From: Aurelia coerulea
Taxonomy: Eukaryota > Cnidaria > Scyphozoa > Semaeostomeae > Ulmaridae
DNA: 64,000 bases
Direction of reading: 5' to 3'
Assembly (NCBI GenBank): GCA_039566865.1
Contig: CM076951.1
Coordinates: 17,245,484-17,309,483, forward strand
The position numbers and the translations under genes were made by a program. How positions within the stretch are numbered: position 1 is the first letter of the stretch; every line of letters begins with the position of its first letter. Shown piece by piece: positions 63,259 through 64,000 of the stretch. Under the pieces are notes generated by a model, which was not told the DNA's origin, did no database searches, and worked only from the letters and a program-made list of their open reading frames with translations.

Positions 63259-63480
63259 AGCTTAGATGTAATCAAAATCTGAACCAGAATCACTTTGTGC
63301 TTCATCCACTGATTTTGTTATAATTGGCCTAACATGTCTTTTGAAAGGCTGTGTTTTCCTTGGCTCTCATTGAGTTTTGCTCATACAATACTTTGCAAAG
63401 TGGTTCTTTTTCCCATATTTATGACATATCTTACCAGCTGCTGGACTGGTCTGGTTTTTATGAGGGTAAGATCCTCCACA
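63259..63480 (-). pseudogene. Gypsy-like gag/pol remnant with zinc knuckle
   Basis: On the minus strand, CHKYGKKNHFAKYC (about 63382-63425) has the shape of a CCHC zinc knuckle with the second cysteine replaced by tyrosine. Stops flank it on the 3' side. It lies directly before the protease region, as expected in a gypsy-type polyprotein. No long terminal repeat or primer-binding site was found in the window. Confidence 0.6.
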
Positions 63481-64000
63481 CTGATGAAATTTCTTTGTTT
63501 GTACATGTCCTTTCTTGTGCTGACTGTGTATTACACGATGCACTTCTTGCTTTATTTCAGTGTTACCTTCAATGCTACTTGCTTTTTTTTCTTTTCTTTT
63601 TTATCAATCTAAAACTTAAAAACAAAAAGTTAATGCAAGTTACTGTGGCATTTGCAGTGAGGAAAGACGCATGGTCACCGGGTCCTCACTACAAATGCCA
63701 CTTTTCTGCCAATTTTCTAAGTAATATCAACAATAAATTAATAATAGAACACAAAAAACAAAAAAATAAGATACATATGCACACTAAATCAGGACAAAGT
63801 AAAGGCCAAGGCAAAACTGAAGTACCCCCAAAACCCGCACAAACAGCCCACCACCCACCAAACCACAACCACGAGCGCACCGGCAGGGAGAATGGTTCAA
63901 TGGTTCAGGGATCCAACCCCGAGGGGAAAAAGACTTTCCAATTTATCCTAGACTCCCCCCAACCGATGCACCCGCAGCAGCAGTGCGATGAGCAGAGCAA
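63481..64000. other. No gene recognised; one hairpin
   Basis: A stem of about 19 bases with one mismatch (GTGGCATTTGCAGTGAGGA at about 63643 and its inverse ending at about 63701) encloses a loop of about 20 bases. The last 250 bases are C/A-rich and not assigned. Confidence 0.45.

Overview
The window looks like an intron-bearing, AT-rich animal nuclear genome. GT-AG introns can be placed exactly, the only telomere-type repeat is TTAGGG, and the protein families are those I associate with marine invertebrates, especially cnidarians (corals and anemones). The organism is an inference; no species-diagnostic gene is present. I saw no rRNA, tRNA, CRISPR or bacterial-type operon, but I did not scan systematically for tRNAs. 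Every gene-sized unit except one small-exon gene is a transposable element or derived from one, and nearly all are broken.

Layout. 1-3.7 kb: short inverted-repeat elements (MITEs), a dispersed repeat and an interstitial telomere-like array. 3,695-9,800: a complete 6.1 kb element (element 1) with 16-bp perfect terminal inverted repeats (TIRs), a 6-bp target duplication, and a three-exon gene for a very large zinc-finger/beta-propeller protein. A second tandem copy of the target locus lies just downstream and preserves the empty site. 12.4-17.4 kb and 26.9-34.2 kb: two diverged minus-strand paralogues of a P-element-like (TNP-like RNase H) gene with an RFX-like winged-helix region, each interrupted by another element. 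18.5-25.2 kb: MITEs and unusual satellites. 34.2-34.5 kb: a candidate divergent promoter between P-like gene 2 and a plus-strand gene of small symmetric phase-1 exons whose later exons are at 46.2, 46.9, 54.5 and 55.1 kb. 37.4-45.5 kb: two LINE copies that lack reverse transcriptase, a second piggyBac-like MITE and a fragment of element 2. 48,706-54,430: element 2, about 5.7 kb, with long TIRs (about 96% identical over the best 150 bp) around a decayed gene for a protein with a PIN/FEN-like nuclease pattern; it sits in an intron of the small-exon gene. 55.9-63.5 kb: nested elements, with a Ty3/gypsy pol split by a LINE that is itself split by a mariner-like MITE.

The two most notable units are elements 1 and 2. 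Each joins a large, multi-domain, uncharacterised animal protein family to convincing transposon ends, and each carries spliceosomal introns. For element 1 a plausible P-like catalytic motif is visible. For element 2 no standard transposase motif is visible and the PIN-like domain is the only nuclease candidate. Whether either superfamily is already catalogued cannot be decided without database searches.
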